Shown: positions 33,901-46,441 of the stretch, in pieces
How the letters are laid out: each line of letters starts with the position of its first letter
How positions within the stretch are numbered: the first letter of the stretch is position 1
Assembly: GCA_032358165.1 (NCBI GenBank)
Contig: JAALGY010000023.1
Location: 2,294,001 to 2,358,000 of the forward strand
DNA length: 64,000 nucleotides
Source of the DNA: Diplosphaera chodatii
Taxonomy: Eukaryota > Chlorophyta > Trebouxiophyceae > Prasiolales > Stichococcaceae
Direction of reading: 5' to 3'
Program-made: the position numbers and the translations under genes
The notes under the pieces: generated by a model
Databases searched by the model: none
What the model was told of the DNA's origin: nothing
Seen by the model: the letters and a program-made list of their open reading frames with translations, nothing else

Positions 33901-36900
33901 GGTGCTGCCGCCGCTGCTGCAGCATCACCAGCAGCAATCTGCAATGGCTGCATCCGTGCAACCTAGCAGTGCCTGCACTGCCAGCACGAGCCGACGAGCC
34001 GCCATGTGCCATGCAGCGCCTGTGCAGGCCCCGCAGCAGCAGGTGCAGCCCGCGGCGCCGGAGGCAGAGGAGGAGATGTCGTTTGCCGAGCGCATCAGAC
34101 AGCGCCGGCAGGCACTGGCTGCTGCAGTGCCGCCACCAGCAGGCACAGCAGTACCTGCTGTTCCGTCAAGTCAGACTGCTGCAGGGGCTGCGCATGGACC
34201 ACAGCCTCAGCCAACACGGCTGCCGCAGGTGTCCCTGCAGTCAGGTGGCGGCCACGCAGGAGGCGCGTTGGAACAGAATGGTGCATCTGCCTGCCTACCT
34301 GACGCCGCACCAATGGCGGCGAACATAGCACCCAGTGCCCGAGCTGCACCACCTGCTCAGCCCGCAGCCTGCGTGACGGCAGCAGCGTCGTCGCCGATGC
34401 AGCTGCATTCGCTGCCACCACCCTCGGATCCTACCGTCGCCCACAGCAGCCCACCAGACAGTCTGCCACTCTCACAGGTGCGTAGCCTGCTCCACCGTAC
34501 ATCTGCAAGTTCTTTCGTTGCAAGATCTACATTCTGTGGGAGTCTTGTCAGGCGATCAACCTGCATCATCGTTGGCACACTCGACTACCCCGTTTTGAAC
34601 CTGGTACAGATACCTCTGAGCGACCTTCAGACGGTGCTGAAGCGCCGTCGAGGTGCGGTCACCACCCCCAGAGGTGCCGCTTCTGCTCAAGGCACGCAGC
34701 CCGTCAGCGCATGGGCCTCGTTCCTGCCAGGCGCTTCGGCCACAGCCGCTGCACCTCGCTCTGCTGTGCAGCAGTCACAGCACGTCTCTGTGCCAGCAGT
34801 GGCGCTGCCGCATGACCAGCACCAGCAGCACCCTGCTGCAGCGCAAACCGTCCGCAGCTGCGTGGCTGCGCATCACGACCCACTGGATGAGATGCCATTA
34901 TCTAAAAGGCGCAGATCGGCATGCCTTCAGCATAGCAGCAGAGGGCCCGCAGCGGACGCACCTGGTGCAGACATCCCACAGCGCAATATGCAGCAGCAGC
35001 AGCATGCAGTCATGCCAGCAATACACCAGATGCCGCCCCATGTGCAGCGCCCCACGGGTCATCAGGCGCCGTCAGCTGTGCAGCCTGCAGTACAGCAGCC
35101 CACTGGCGGCGTGCTGTCAATGCAGCAGGCGATGCAGTATCCAACGCAGCAGGTGGACGCTCGTGCGATGCAGTCACCAGCCTCGCTGCCAGTCCGTGCT
35201 GCTGCCCAACGTCCAGAGCAACAGCAGCTGGCAGATCATGGCAGACATGCTACCGCGCAGCAGCCGGCGCTCCAGCTAAGCATGCAGCTACCAGTCCAGC
35301 ATGTCCCGCCGCACGACCATTTTGCTCAGCGCCACACCACGCAGCCAGTCCTGCCAACCCAGCCAGTACAACGTTCCACACAGCAACCGCAGGCTGTGCA
35401 GCAGCAACTTGCTACGCAGGTGCAGACGCAGCTATCGTTGCAGGATCAGATCGTCTCGCAACAGGTGACCAAGCAGCAGCGGCAGCAGCACCAGCTGGGG
35501 TATCAGCCCACAGTCAACACGCTTCAGCAGACGCAGCTGGCTACGCAGCACCCGGTGCAGCAGCAGCAGCAGCACCTGGGGTACCAAGTTATAGTGAACA
35601 CACTCCAGCCGACGCAGCTGGCCACACAGCAGCTAATGCAGCAGCAGCAGCATGCAGCAGATGTTGCGCTCACACAGGCCATCGCAGCCCCTGTTGGCCG
35701 GGGCACTGGCGTCTTTGCGGACGATGACGACGATCAGGATGATGTCATGTGGGTGTCTCCAGTGCGCCAACAGCAGAACCCTCATCATCAGCGGCAGCAG
35801 CAGCAGCAGCAGCAGGCGCTGCAGCACGCTCCGCAGCATTCAATGATGCCACATCCGCCGCAGCCGCCATCGACGCAGGTTATGCACAGCAATGCCCTGG
35901 GCACTGGGCCATCCCCCACGGCACCTCAGCAGCCACACCTGCAGCAGGGCCTGCCTGCCTTGCCAGCGCGCGTCAGCGGCTATCCTGCGCCGCATCAGGC
36001 CGCCGGACAGCCCAGCAACTTGGTGCCCAGCCCAGAGCAACAGGCAGCAACTGCTGCGAGGGACGCCATGCCGCCGCCGCCCAGCAGGCCGCCCCTCAGG
36101 ACGCCCCCTGCTCCACATCCCAGCACCGCCGCCACAACACCCCAGCCCACCTGCCCGTCTGCAGGTCGGCTTCTTGCCCACTTGTCCTGCCATTGCATCT
36201 GATGGTGAAGAGAGCAACCACACAGCAGGGACCAGCGTCGCTGTTACCCAAGTCCAGCAGACATCAGCCGATGACTTATACAGCCCATGCGCTCTGCACT
36301 TGAACGACCTAGTAACCTACTTGCTCATTGACAATTGCTGCAGCGCTGGCGGACACGCCCGATGGCGACACTGGTCAACCAGCCCCAACGTCCGCTGCAC
36401 GAGGCGGCAGCGCCAACGAAGATGACGACTCGCCGCCACTGGGACTGCAGCGCCGGCCACGGCACGGCACGCTCGTGCTGTCATCAGGTTTGGCTCGGAG
36501 CTGACTTTGTGACAATAGTACTGCAACACCTTTGCAATTGTATCCCAGAATGTGCGCTGTGGCAGTGTTGGTTTCTGACGCCTGTGGATTAAGCTATTGG
36601 CGCTGTGCTGCAGAGGATGATGCTACGCCTGCGACAGCACAGCGAACGCAGGCCATTGCTGACTCGCCTGAGGACTCAGGAGCTGAGCCAGCCGCTGCGC
36701 AGCCTGCATCCGCGAAGCAGCCTCCTCGCAATCGCAAGCGGTGCGCTGCCGCACGAATTTGGCCACGGCTTAGATCCTGTCACGGCAGATGGCGTGTGAA
36801 GGTGTTTCAGGCAGCGTCAAGTGCCCAGCTCTGACAGCAGCAGTGAAGCCCTGTGTCTCATATTGCATGCAGGCTGCGAGCGGCACAGTTCATGGATATG

Positions 36901-38474
36901 GAGGCTGGGTGCTCCGATGAGGACGTGTCAGGTGACCCTCCCTTGCCGCTCCTGCTTTGATTGTGCCAATGCGAACGCTATGTGACCTGGTGTGGCGCAT
37001 GATGCGGGCGGTTGCAAGTATACTCACACGCAAACTCTGACAATGCTTGATTACAGCCGATGAGGATGAGGGTGGCGCGGACGGGTTTGAGGCGGACTTC
37101 ATCTGCGACGCCACCCAGCGCGTGGCCAGCACAGCCTCCACCCCCGCACGGTGCGACCCTGGTCGCATGGCTGCTGCTGTCAAGTGCTGGCTTTGAGCTG
37201 GCTTTTGATTTGCGAAATTTGGCTGGCCATGACTGGAGCACTAGTCCAAGCACCCAGTTGAACGAGGATGGGACATCGACCTGAGTGGCTCATGCTGTAC
37301 TGCTTGAATGGTGCACCGCATGGCCATGCGAAAGGCTGCGCGCTGGCGCCATGCAGTGCACATGCCCTGGTTTCAGCTTCGACCAACATTCGACCAACAC
37401 CAAACCAAACTCTTTCTCTGTATCCGGCCCAGTGCTTGAGCTCATGCAGAGGCAAGGCGTGCACTGCATGCGCTGCTGCTCGTGCAATGGCTGAGATGCA
37501 TGGGCTGGTGGCGCGCTCCCAACGAACGAGTGGCAACGCAGGCCGCCAGCGGAGGAGCTGGCCATGTACCGCACCCTGCTGCCGTCGCCGGACCAAGGGG
37601 GCTTTGCGCCGCGGCCGTACGCCGTGCGGCCCCAACCCGCAGGTCGGGTGCTGTCCACCACCTGCCTTATACTTTGAATCACTGTGCGGCGCATAGTCCC
37701 TGCACCCGCTGGACGTCTTTTGGCATGGAGGTCGACACATGTTGTCAGGGTCGCCAGCAAGTCTGGACAAACGATGCAGTCAATGACACATGCGCCTTGA
37801 CGCGCGGCTGCTCTTGTCAGGCCTTTCCGTGCGACCTCCTGTAAGGGTAGTCTGGTATCTGCAGGCGTGCGACCAGCACCTGACACTCCGGGAGGGGGCG
37901 CCGGTCCTGCCAGCCAGTACGACATGAACGATGGCTTCCTGGCACCAGGTAGGGAGCATGTGACTATACTGCTGTGACATCCTGCCCTGACGCCTTGCAG
38001 TGTGGCCAGCTCAATCGTGCTGCAGCGAAACCTCTCACTACATGCAATTGCAGACGGCGACAGCGACAGCGATGCCAGCGGCAGCGGCATCAATGACAAC
38101 CAGTGTGCAATCTGCGGCGGCCGCGGCGACCTGCTGTGCTGCGATACTTGCCCTCGTGCCTTCCATCTGGCGTGCTGTGGTATGACCCTGAGCGCTCACA
38201 GCAGGACTGCCTGTATGCAAGTGACGTGCAGCGGAGCGGCTGTGTCCCCGGAAATCACTGCACAACCTCGAATGCAAAGGTTGTGCCCCTGTGGCCACTT
38301 GCAGGGCTCCAGGACGTGCCCAGCGGCGGCTGGTTCTGCTCCCGCTGTCGACAGGCCGGCGCGCAGTCCGCGCCGCTTCAGCAGCACCAGCAGCAGCAGC
38401 AATGGGGCGTGCGTTTGCCGGCAGTACAGCACCAGGGCTGGGGCAGCGCAGCTCGCAGCAGGGCAGCAGCATGA
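27905..38474 (+). CDS. FANCM: FANCM-type DEAH helicase/translocase with Gln-rich insert and C-terminal PHD finger
   Basis: FANCM/Mph1 proteins remodel stalled forks and limit crossovers in the nucleus. The start is MDDSDDEGI (27905-27931), then an acidic/Ala-rich exon from 28024. The helicase core follows in order: [20 protein letters not shown]; Walker [21 protein letters not shown] (28900-28977); [34 protein letters not shown] box [63 protein letters not shown]; and [15 protein letters not shown] (about 32010-32055). A frame open to 36202 encodes some 900 residues of Gln/Pro/Ala-rich sequence. A FANCM-like acidic C-terminal motif follows ([20 protein letters not shown]) plus MYRTLLPSP. The last exons splice in phase (37948 to 38054, phase 1) to a PHD finger, [20 protein letters not shown] and [20 protein letters not shown]. 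Over 2,000 residues in total. Confidence is high for FANCM, moderate for one continuous gene. Confidence 0.85.
35495..35656 (+). repeat. Tandem 81-nt repeat in the Gln-rich region of FANCM
   Basis: Two adjacent 81-nt units (about 35495-35575 and 35576-35656) each encode 27 residues. Both begin LGYQ, share VNTLQ.TQLATQ and end in a poly-Gln run. They differ by several substitutions, so the duplication is not very recent. A (CAG)n stretch at about 35795-35815 lies nearby in the same exon. Confidence 0.85.
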
Positions 38475-41134
38475 GAGGTGGCTGCAGCGCAGCGTACCAA
38501 CCGCAGCATGGCAGGGGTTTTCTTAAAGGGGTGTCCCTTGCAGAAATGATTAGAAATGTCCAATGTCACGCTGGCATACGTGATGCGCAACAGATTAGGG
38601 AGATCCAGCGACTTTGCCCTTGAAAAGGTTTTCCATCTGTTTAGCAGCGTTGTAATGAAGGTCTGGGCGGTCTTGACAGCATTTGCCGTAAACGACGGGC
38701 ACCTGCCGAAACTCATCCAGCAACGGTTAGCCCTGCCCTGCAGCAATACCTTCCAGCATCAGGGTTTTGTCCGGTGAACGCTGGCGTGTAGCCATGCAGC
38801 GAAGCAACGGATCACGCTAGCATCCGCTACCGACTCCCTCGCAACGCCCGTAGCGCAGCAAGCCATTGCTACGTTTCTCGCTGCCATGGAGCGATGGCGG
38901 CGCATCCAGGGTTGGCGCTCGACCGGAGCAGACTTGGCTGTGGCTCGCTTGGATGCCATGCGCACGCAGCGGCCAGCCACCGTGGCGTGGATCAAATGAT
39001 GACACGGTGCGCTGTGTACCTGTACGCTACTTTTGACACCGAGGGAGCAGCGCATCATGTAGCCGCCTTGTTTCTGAGGAGTGCCAACAGTCTTCCGCAC
39101 CACCCCGGCAAACCGCAAAGACTGTCTCTTTGTGACGTTTGCTGGCCTGCTAACCGGGTAACCTGCGTTCCATTGCCACTCAGCTGCGCAGCAGCATCGG
39201 GACTGTAGTGTCGTTGACCCTGGTACCCTGATTGACTGCAGCAGGCCAGACAGCTATTCGCCCCGTCGCTGAGGCGTACATGATGGCGAAGAGCAGCAAA
39301 GATGATTGCATCAGCGATTGCCACTCCCCTGGGCGACGTCCTGCAGCCCGGAGCTGATGCCCCTGGGAGGCGCGCGCACCGCCACCTCGCCATCGCCACC
39401 TCCTTCACAGGCAAGTGGCTGAGCCAGTTCTTGCAGCGCTCCCCGCATCAGTCGAGAGCTTTAATCACTCGTCAGCGCAGCACGGCGGCTGCCCCGCGGC
39501 ACAACAACAGCAGCAGCGCCCACCAGCTTGGGCCGACGCAGCGATGACCCTACCCACAGGCCGGCCACCCCTCCCACCCCGATGGGACCCTCCCCCGCCG
39601 ACCCGGGTCATCCTGCCGGCCCGGTCGAGGCCCCCCGGTGCACGTCCTGATGGCAGCAGGCCCCCCTGCAGCGCCAGAGGACCCAGCACAGCCCTCCGCG
39701 CCACCGGCACCGCCCTCCGGTTACGTCCCTCAGAACCGCACGCATCTGCGCCCTGCCGGCAGCAGTCCGCGGAGGCCTGATCCTTGGTGCACCTGGCACG
39801 CCGCCCCTGCCCAGCTTCAACCCCCTTGCACGATGACGCTAAACCCCGACGCACGATTGCAGCGTGCCCCCTCTTGAAGACCCCCACCCCCGCGCCTGTG
39901 GTGGCAGCGGCCCTCCGCCCCTCCCCACAGGCGGGCCGGCCCCAGCCACGCCAAACGACCGCCCCTCGACCCCCACAAATCACCCAGCTCGGGTGCTTTC
40001 TTGGTCACCTAGGTCGTTGTCGGCAAGGCTGGGGAGGTCCCACAAACCATGACGATCAGCAGGCCGCACCCCACCCTGGGGTCTGCACCTCGGGACCGTG
40101 ATCCCCCGCGGGGGATCTCGGTCCTCCTTCGTCTTGGTTCCTGGCCGCAGCTGCTGCCCTGTGGTCCGGCGCTTGTCCGCTTGCACCTGCGGAAAGCGCT
40201 GACCACTGGGGGCGCGCTGCGGCTTCGGTCCGGCACGCACCAGCCCGCACTGGCTGCGCGTGCTCGGGGGCGCAGTTTGCGACACCAACCGCCCATACCG
40301 CTGCCGCCGCCGCGACAGCCAGCCAGCCAGCCACGCCGCCGCCCTTTATTTTTGCCCCCACCCAATCTATCACCGGCCCTTGTTGAGTGGGGTCTCCAAC
40401 TTGTTGGAACCCCTCCTCACCCCTTGCTCCCTGCACCCTCCGGGGATGCAGGTGTGTGGACAGCGGGCATCTGAACAAAGATCAGCGAGGTGAGACCAGG
40501 GAGCAGCTGACGAGCACGGCCTGGCTGCTGGGAACATTGACATCAGGGCGATAGACAATCCGTGCCAATGGCAACTATGAGGTACGGAAGTTCTATCTAT
40601 GTGATCACTATCTCGTGACCTGGCACTGTAGCCTCCATCGTTCAGACTGCTAAGCTGATTTTCACCTCCAATATTTTATGTTGCTGTCTGCAGCAGCCAC
40701 GGCAGCGTGCATCAAGGCCGGCGAGGAAGCAGGGTTCGGGCAGATGACATCAGAGCAGGAGTGGGCAGCGGGAGCCAGATATTGTCGTCATCAGTCGCAA
40801 TGTGAATTGTTGATTTTTAAGGACGTCCTACACCAAGTGATATTATCTCAGAGGGTCCAGAAGTTACTTCGGAGAACTGCTGCAATAATGTGTCAGCACC
40901 GATGTGAAAACCTGCTGGTCTGCTGAGAGCTATTAAGTTTTGAAACGACTGCGAATCTATCTGCAATTATGCTGTCAGAGCACATCTGCGGTACTGAGTA
41001 GCGCGGCCAGACACTGGTGCAGCTCACAAAACCTGTCATCAACACCAGGAAACATCCCGGCAACATACTGCCTGTTGACAATCGAGGTCAATGTGCTCGC
41101 AGGCATACGCAGATAACCAAATCACTTACTGCGT
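38475..41134. other. Gene-poor 2.6-kb region
   Basis: No recognisable gene lies between the FANCM-PHD stop and the CPSF2 stop. From about 39540 to 40450 the plus strand is strikingly C-rich (Pro/Arg-coding in several frames, Gly/Arg-rich on the other strand), which opens long meaningless frames. A frame at about 38556-38776 (HLFSSVVMKVWAVLTAF) has a faintly protein-like look but no match I can name. A near-perfect palindrome lies at 40093-40124. From about 40560 to 41130 the sequence becomes AT-richer, typical of non-coding spacer. Confidence 0.5.
40093..40124. repeat. 32-nt near-perfect palindrome
   Basis: The core GATCCCCCGCGGGGGATC (40100-40117) is a perfect 18-nt palindrome. The flanks GGACCG(T) and (T)CGGTCC extend the inverted repeat to 32 nt with one mismatched pair. 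It is a very GC-rich potential hairpin or cruciform and includes a SacII-type CCGCGG centre. No gene overlaps it. Confidence 0.9.
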
Positions 41135-44100
41135 CTAGCATATGTGATACTGCCCATACAGCAGGTCACGCACTATGTAGTACTCGGGGCACAGCGCGCC
41201 CTCCAGCAGCAGGGCTGCATCGCCAGGCGCAGGCCCTGTAGCACTGTTGCCCACCTTGCTGCCTGCTGATAACCCTGCCGCTGCGCCATTGCCTGTCGCT
41301 GCCAGGCCATTGGCGCCGGCCCCTGCTGGGTGTTGCAGCAGGGCGCTGCCATGCGCCAACCGCACCCGCACACGGCCGCCGCCGGCGACCAGCGCACCAG
41401 GCCCCTCCCAATCCGAGGCCAGGCCGGCTTTGGTGAGCGCCCGCTTCAGATCCGACAGCCGCACGTCACCTGCACATGCGCATGCACAGCGCTGCGAGGT
41501 GTGGAACCTGTAAATGTGACCGTGGCAGACTGTACTTGTCGGCAACCTGCCTGCAGCAACATAGCTTACCAATGAACACGCCGCCCTGACCGGCAGGCAG
41601 CGATGTGCCATCCGGCGCTGGCAGTAGCTCAACCAAGCCGTCCGCCTGGCAATCACATTGCAGCATGTGTTCGAAGTGCCCTGGCAGCATACACTTGTTT
41701 CGAGGATTTGTTGCACTGCACCAGCTATCACAGCAGTCCGCAGCCGAATGCAACATCTGGCGCGGCCACAAGGAGTTAGTAGTGACACAGGCAGTACCTC
41801 TGCTGGCTGTCCCACGGCGCCCGCCACCCAGCCCAGCTGGTACTCCCCTACCGGCCGCAGCCTCAGCTCAGCGGCCAGCTGCAGGCTGATCTCTAGCCTG
41901 CGCGTAAGCAGCAGCAGGCGCCTGAGAGCCAGCATCATGCAGACCAAATCACGGTGAGAAACAATAGGCTGTAATGCATATGGCAGCGAGCAGCAATCTG
42001 CTGTCGATGTACTTCGGACTACAGAACTGAAAGGGGCAGACTCGATCAAACTGCGAGGTACAGACCCTGCCAACCGTGCCGCACACACTCACGATCTCAC
42101 CAACACATTGCCATGCCTCACCCGTACGCATTGCAGCCCTGTGATGCGTCCACCGTCTCGCCGGCGGAGGGCACGTGCACCACGCACCGCAGGGCCGCCA
42201 GCTCGGCGCGGCAGTGTGCAGCCAGCGTCTCCCGCGCCTGGGGGCAGCACCAGAGTATCTAGCGACGGTGCAGTCCCGCAGCGGCCAGCAGCCTGCCCGG
42301 ACCTCGACACAGCCTCACACCCAAGTGGGCAACTCCACGACCCTGCTGCCAGTGCCCGCTCACTGCTGGCACATGCGCATGTGAAGAGACAGCCCAGTGC
42401 ATCACCTCTGTGCTCCCATTGACTATGACAAGATGGCGCGGCGCCACGTGGCCAATGATGGTGCGCTGGCTGCGTCCGTCTGTGCGGCCCTCGAAGCTCG
42501 GCAGGTGCAGCACCTGCACACACGGGGGGTATATATACCCTGAAGCTTGGCAGAGGGTGAGTGTGCATCAGGCACAGACTGCATTGCAGCGGCTGCAGGG
42601 GTTTCAGCCCCTGTTCCGTAACACTCCAACCGGTGCCGAAGCTGGGCGTGTAACATCTCGGTAGGCTGGCTGTTTCTCCGCCTCGGTGTAGTCAGACAGC
42701 TGGCCTGTCAGCCTGTGCATCGGCAGTGGTCATTGATAGAGGGTCCAGTGCACACGGGCAACACTGCCTGCGTGCACACCTGCGCACGCAGCAGCAGGTC
42801 GATGTGCTCGGTGACCAGCTTGGTGGGCTGCTCCGTCTCCAGCGTCTCCACCGGGCCGTCACTGCCCACCTCCATCGCCGCTGCACCAAGTGTGCAGCGG
42901 TCAACATCCAGCAAGCAGCCTAGTACAGCATGGGCAGACGCCCTGCTGTTATATTGCATGTCAGGCATCTGCCTGCCCAGAACAGCACATGATGGCTGTG
43001 GAGATAAGGGCTCCAGGGGCTTGGCACCTTCGCCGCCTGCGTCGTGCTGCTCGAAGAAGCGCATGTCCAGCTCTGCCCCGTACTCGTCCCAGGCCACGCC
43101 CGCCCACTCATCCTCGTCCGGGAACATGGGCGCCATCGCACCCTGTGCGACGGGGTGTTCACATGACTGGCTGCAGCGTCAGCACCTTGGCGCGAGCATT
43201 TTCATCTGCATAACAATGCCTTCGTAGGAGTCTGGCAGCAGGGTGTTCCAAGCTGTGGGTCACCTCTGGTGAGGTGAACCCCTCCAGCAGCACCTCCCGC
43301 CGTCCGGCTGGCATGAGGGCTGACTGTGCTGGTGCTGCCTCTGCTGCTGTCTGCAATGGCTCTGAAGCCCCTGCTGGCTCTGCTGCTGCTGCTGCTGCTG
43401 CTAGTGCTTCTGCTGCCACTGCCGCTGATGCTGTCCCACCGCTGCCGTCTGCGGGCGTGCTGCCTATGGCGCCAGCCTTTGCGATCTGCTTGCAGCTGCT
43501 GCGGCGGGCGGGGGCTGCTGTGGGCGATGCCAGCTCTGAGGCAGGCTCTGCAGCAGCCACCTCTGCCGCAGTCTGCATTCCAAGAGGACGTGCCACTCAA
43601 AATGTCTGAAGTATCACCTGACAACATCACAAGAGATGGTGCGGGCACTTCCAAGCGCAAGGTGCCATTGGGCTCGCTGGCCTCGTTGTTCTGCACGACC
43701 ACCCTGGAAGGTGCTGTGCACGTCATCTACACCCTGCAAAAACCTTTCTGAGCGAACACCTGCTCACCTGCTGCTCGGCTGCCTCATAGAAGTCAGCAAG
43801 CTCACGGCCTGACAGCGGCACGCGCCTCGACAGGCTGTACTGCAGCGTAGCCGAGCCGCCGCCACTGTCCCGGGCCGCGGCCTTCGCCACAACAGCAGCA
43901 GCCAGCGAGTCTGCCTGCAGGATAACATGCGCGTGTTGTCACTTGAGCGGTAACAGGTGGCTGCGTCCAGTAGTTTGTCGGCAGCTGGATTTCCTACCCA
44001 GCGGAAGGCATGCGCAGTGAATTCCAACCCACACCGCAGTGCTGCAGGGCGAGGAATATTGACCGCACCAGGGGCCGGCCGGGGACGACGATGAGGTTGT

Positions 44101-46441
44101 GTTCGCCGGTGGCCCACCGGGTGAGCAGCTCGCGCGCGGGGCCGGCCTCCAGGGATGGCAGCGACGCCAGCACCACCGCGGGGCCCGGTGGCAGTCGCTC
44201 CACATCACCCACCGACTGCAGCATCTGCACATGCCTGCGGTGACGCATGTGGCAGTCACAGGCTGCGCATCGAGGCGTCTGGGGCGCCGTCATGACTGGC
44301 CACAGCCAGCTGCATGCCGTTCAGCGGCTACGGCAACTGCACACGCCGGAAGCAATGCAGGGTTGCAGGGCTGACGATGGGTCATGTACCTTACTAGCAG
44401 CAGCTTCAAACAACGGTGCATGACGAATGTCGTTGCGTTAATGCTCTAGCGGTCAAGATGGTGCCTGGCACAAGGTGGTGCAGGGGGTTCCGTACTGGAG
44501 GCTGAAGGGGTTGGGGTTGTCGCGCTCCGCCTCAAATGACCGCTGCAGCCCGTCCGCCATCCACTGCAGCTGCGACTTTGCGGTCTCCACTGCCGACGGC
44601 TTTGCAGCACCTGACGGGCAACAAGACAAGTAGGTTGCAAGCTCTATCGACTGGGCCAAATAATGGTTCACCACTTAATGATGACACTGAAGCTGCAGCC
44701 CTCGCCAAGTGACTGCATGTATCTTCTGCAGGCAGCTGCAACCCCCGAAATGCATTATATGTACACCGCGTAACACAGCAGAGATGCTTGAGACCTGCCC
44801 TCGGCCTTTGTCCACATCTTGTGCACTCATGGCCAGCACCCACCTGTGACCAGTGCCAGTGGGTACGGCAATCGGCCCCCGGCCCAGGCTCGCTCCAGAG
44901 CTAACAACAGCTCCAGCACCCGCCCCGCGGCATCCGTCGCAATCAGCACCTTTGCTTGCGCCATGCACATGACACTTCATTGCCCGTATGACCTTGCAAA
45001 CTGGTCAGATCAGATGGCATGTGCATCGCAGCAGTTGTGGTGCGCTGGCTTTGTCAACCAGCAATGCCGACTGATACCTTGCCATCTGCTCGGAGCGCTG
45101 CCTTGATCGCCGTCAGCAGCTGGGCCTCCCAGTTGCCGGACTCTGGTTGCAGCTGCTGCGCATTGATGGCATCTGCAGCAGGATCAGCAGTGCTAAGGTG
45201 AAACCGAGAGGTGCTCAGGTGTGCATGGAGGGAGCACACATTGTATGCTACAGAAGTCAGGTGCTGTGGTATCAAATTCGTGGTGCATGATGGTCCATGG
45301 TCCATGCCGAACCTGTGATCAGCATGGCTGGGCGGGAAGCAACTGACTCTAGGGCGGCGCCATTCAGTAGGCGCTCCTTCCGGTGGTTCATCTCCACCGC
45401 ATATACAAAGTCCTGCATGACATGTTCGGATGATTGGCGACAATATCACCATGCTGTTGGCGGGGCTGACTGAAGATTTTCAGCACGGCCGCTGGATGCT
45501 GGCCGCTGGCTGCATGTTCAAGATAGGCGCCATGCCCTCACCTCGCCCCGCCAGCTGATGCGCCAAATGCTGCTGCCAATGAGACGCCCCGCTGGGAATG
45601 GCGTGACGCTGAGGCCCTCGAGTGCTCCTGTCCGGAGTTCATGCAGCATTCAGGTGGGTGTAAGCATTTCGAATGCACCACTGACACTGGTCACATAAGG
45701 TGATGGAGGTTGCCCAAAGGCGTGTGAGGGTGAATGCAAGTAAGATGCAACTCTTGCTTCGTATTGGCAAACGTGGAAGCTTTGGCGGGTGCAGCGGATA
45801 CCTGGCAGGACCACTGTCTGGCGCCAGCGCAGCTGTGTAACATGTGCAAAGGCCCTGTCCACGTCCCCCAGGCTGAACGGCGGTGACTCTGACTCCGCAG
45901 CCCGCGCTCTGCAGGCGTCACGCATTGTGACCTGCCCCATGCGCTGCACTGGCACCGTCGCATACACTGGCGCCTGCACAGGCAGTTCCTAGCTGCTGCT
46001 ATACAGTGCTCAAGCTGGGCATGCATAGAGTCGACGGCCTGCCAGCGGTTAACAAGACCAAACATCTGCACACCTGCAGGCCGCCGCGTCCCATCAGCAT
46101 CGGCAGTGCGCCCAGGTGCGCGATGTCTGGGTGACTGAGCAGCACAGCATCCACCTTCGCTGCCTCTGTCTGCACATCGAACCAAGAGGTCTGCAGCCTG
46201 TTTGGCGCCGCGTGTGGTTTCGTGCATGTTGAGTCCATGCTGGTTGTGCACTGAGATGGGGCTGCCAGGTCGCACACACCAGGAGCGTGCTGACGGCTGC
46301 CTCATCAAACCGCTCGTCCCAACCAGCATCCAGCAGCAGCGTGAAGCTGTGCTCTGGATCAGTGGCCAGCTGCAGCAGGTATGCTGACGGCGACACCGTG
46401 TCACTGCCGAACAGCGGCGTGAACCGCACGCTGGCGCCCAT
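41135..46441 (-). CDS. CPSF2: Cleavage and polyadenylation specificity factor subunit 2 (CPSF100)
   Basis: CPSF100 is the inactive metallo-beta-lactamase/beta-CASP partner of CPSF73 in pre-mRNA 3'-end processing. Exon 1 (46441-46280) encodes MGASVRFTPLFGSD..AYLLQLA and LLLDAGWDERFDE. Then KVDAVLLSHPDIAHLGALP (HPD in place of the catalytic HxHxDH, as in other CPSF100s), APVYATVPVQRMGQVTM, LEGLSVTPFPAGRLIGSSIW and DFVYAVEMNHRKERLLNGAA. Next come KVLIATDAAGRVLELLLALE, KSQLQWMADGLQRSFEAERD, NLIVVPGRPLVRSIFLAL and a linker with MAPMFPDEDEWAGVAWDEYG. The C-terminal domain ends ALCPEYYIVRDLLYGQYHIC-stop, matching the conserved FYRIRDLLYEQYAIV end. Length is about 750-900 residues in 15 or more exons. 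Internal boundaries in the 41400-43000 linker are approximate. Confidence 0.93.
43382..43404. repeat. CTG/CAG trinucleotide run
   Basis: A short (TGC)n run, about 7 units, reads as poly-Ser or poly-Ala/Gln depending on frame. It lies in the Ala-rich, poorly conserved linker region of the CPSF2 gene, either in a linker exon or an intron. Confidence 0.6.

Noticed and set aside
37975..38060. FANCM ending at the TGA at 37975 and a separate PHD gene
   Set aside because: The PHD frame has no upstream in-frame ATG, and an acceptor at 38053 joins the FANCM exon in phase; fusion is the simpler model, though still to be proven.
38556..38777. Possible transposase fragment
   Set aside because: A faintly protein-like frame (HLFSSVVMKVWAVLTAF) but no catalytic motif, terminal repeats or target-site duplication.
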